NCBI GenBank assembly: GCA_026705105.1
Contig: JAPPBK010000082.1
Coordinates: 1 to 7,443 of the forward strand
DNA length: 7,443 bases
Direction: 5' to 3'
Origin: Chloroflexota bacterium
Lineage (GTDB): Bacteria; Chloroflexota; Dehalococcoidia; Bin125
The notes beneath the pieces were generated by a model that saw nothing but the letters and a program-made list of their open reading frames with translations, ran no database searches and was not told the DNA's origin. Shown here piece after piece: positions 7,177-7,443 of the stretch (its first letter is position 1; each line of letters opens with the position of its first letter). Made by a program: the position numbers and the translations under genes.

Positions 7177-7182
7177 CCCGTA

Positions 7183-7443
7183 TCAGCGATCGGTTACGAC
7201 GGTGTTCTGCCCGGAAACGTCGCGGCCGCGCACCAGGTACAGGTCCCGCTTCGCGAACTCGACGGTGCCGGATCGCTCTTCCAGGGCCTTGCCCAGCCGG
7301 CGGTCCCACACCGACGTCGTCGGCATGTAGCGACAGACGAAGCCGGCCCGCCGCCGGCCCGACCGGTTCGGCGCGCTGCCGTGCGCCAACTCTTTGCTAA
7401 ACGAGGCGCGCACCAGGGCCGTCCGCGAGGGCGTCCCTTCCTT
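7183..7443 (-). CDS. Phytanoyl-CoA dioxygenase (PhyH) family protein, C-terminal part only
   Basis: The last 86 codons of a gene that reads from the right edge towards the left; the frame is open to 7443, so the start and most of the protein are outside. The diagnostic stretch is HGSAPNRSGRRRAGF followed by CRYMP. In PhyH-family Fe(II)/2-oxoglutarate oxygenases this carries the third iron-ligand His (codon 7381-7383) and, 11 residues later, the Arg that binds the 2-oxoglutarate carboxylate (codon 7348-7350), the same spacing as His264 and Arg275 of human PhyH. The HxD half of the iron site must lie outside. A GTG at 7411-7413 is internal to the domain and is not the start. It converges on the TRAP gene, with six bases between the stops. 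The substrate cannot be told from this fragment. Confidence 0.82.
   Translation of the reverse strand, partial: KEGTPSRTALVRASFSKELAHGSAPNRSGRRRAGFVCRYMPTTSVWDRRLGKALEERSGTVEFAKRDLYLVRGRDVSGQNTVVTDR

Overview
The window is GC-rich, densely coded bacterial DNA. Gene order, the long N-terminal extensions of both phosphate permeases, and the TakP-type TRAP binding protein all point to an alphaproteobacterium, possibly Rhodospirillales-like; this placement is inference from protein style only. Six of the eight genes form one textbook high-affinity phosphate uptake and signalling operon on the + strand: pstS (5' end cut by the window edge), pstC, pstA, pstB, phoU and phoB. The pstC-pstA, pstA-pstB and phoU-phoB junctions overlap by 8, 7 and 4 bases, so this is a tightly coupled transcription unit. 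The only real gap is between pstS and pstC, where a GC-rich hairpin followed by a short T run sits immediately before the pstC start.

PstS captures phosphate in the periplasm, PstC and PstA form the membrane channel, and PstB powers it with ATP. PhoU relays transport status to the histidine kinase PhoR, which sets the phosphorylation of PhoB. phoR is not in the window; it may lie upstream of pstS, where a PHO box would also be expected. PhoB is full length with a complete phosphorylation site, but it carries Trp where the minor-groove arginine (Arg219 of E. coli PhoB) is expected.

A GC-rich 241-base gap (5844-6084) without a convincing T-tailed terminator or promoter follows phoB. Then comes a TRAP-transporter substrate-binding protein of the DctP/TakP type, with a good Shine-Dalgarno sequence and what looks like an uncleaved membrane anchor. 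No DctQ or DctM membrane subunit follows: six bases after its stop, a convergent gene on the - strand ends. That gene runs off the window and encodes the C-terminus of a phytanoyl-CoA dioxygenase (PhyH) family Fe(II)/2-oxoglutarate oxygenase.

I saw no rRNA or tRNA gene, CRISPR array, insertion sequence or phage gene, and no clearly undescribed system. The observations most worth a second look are the PhoB substitution, the pstS-pstC hairpin, and the orphan membrane-anchored TRAP binding protein.
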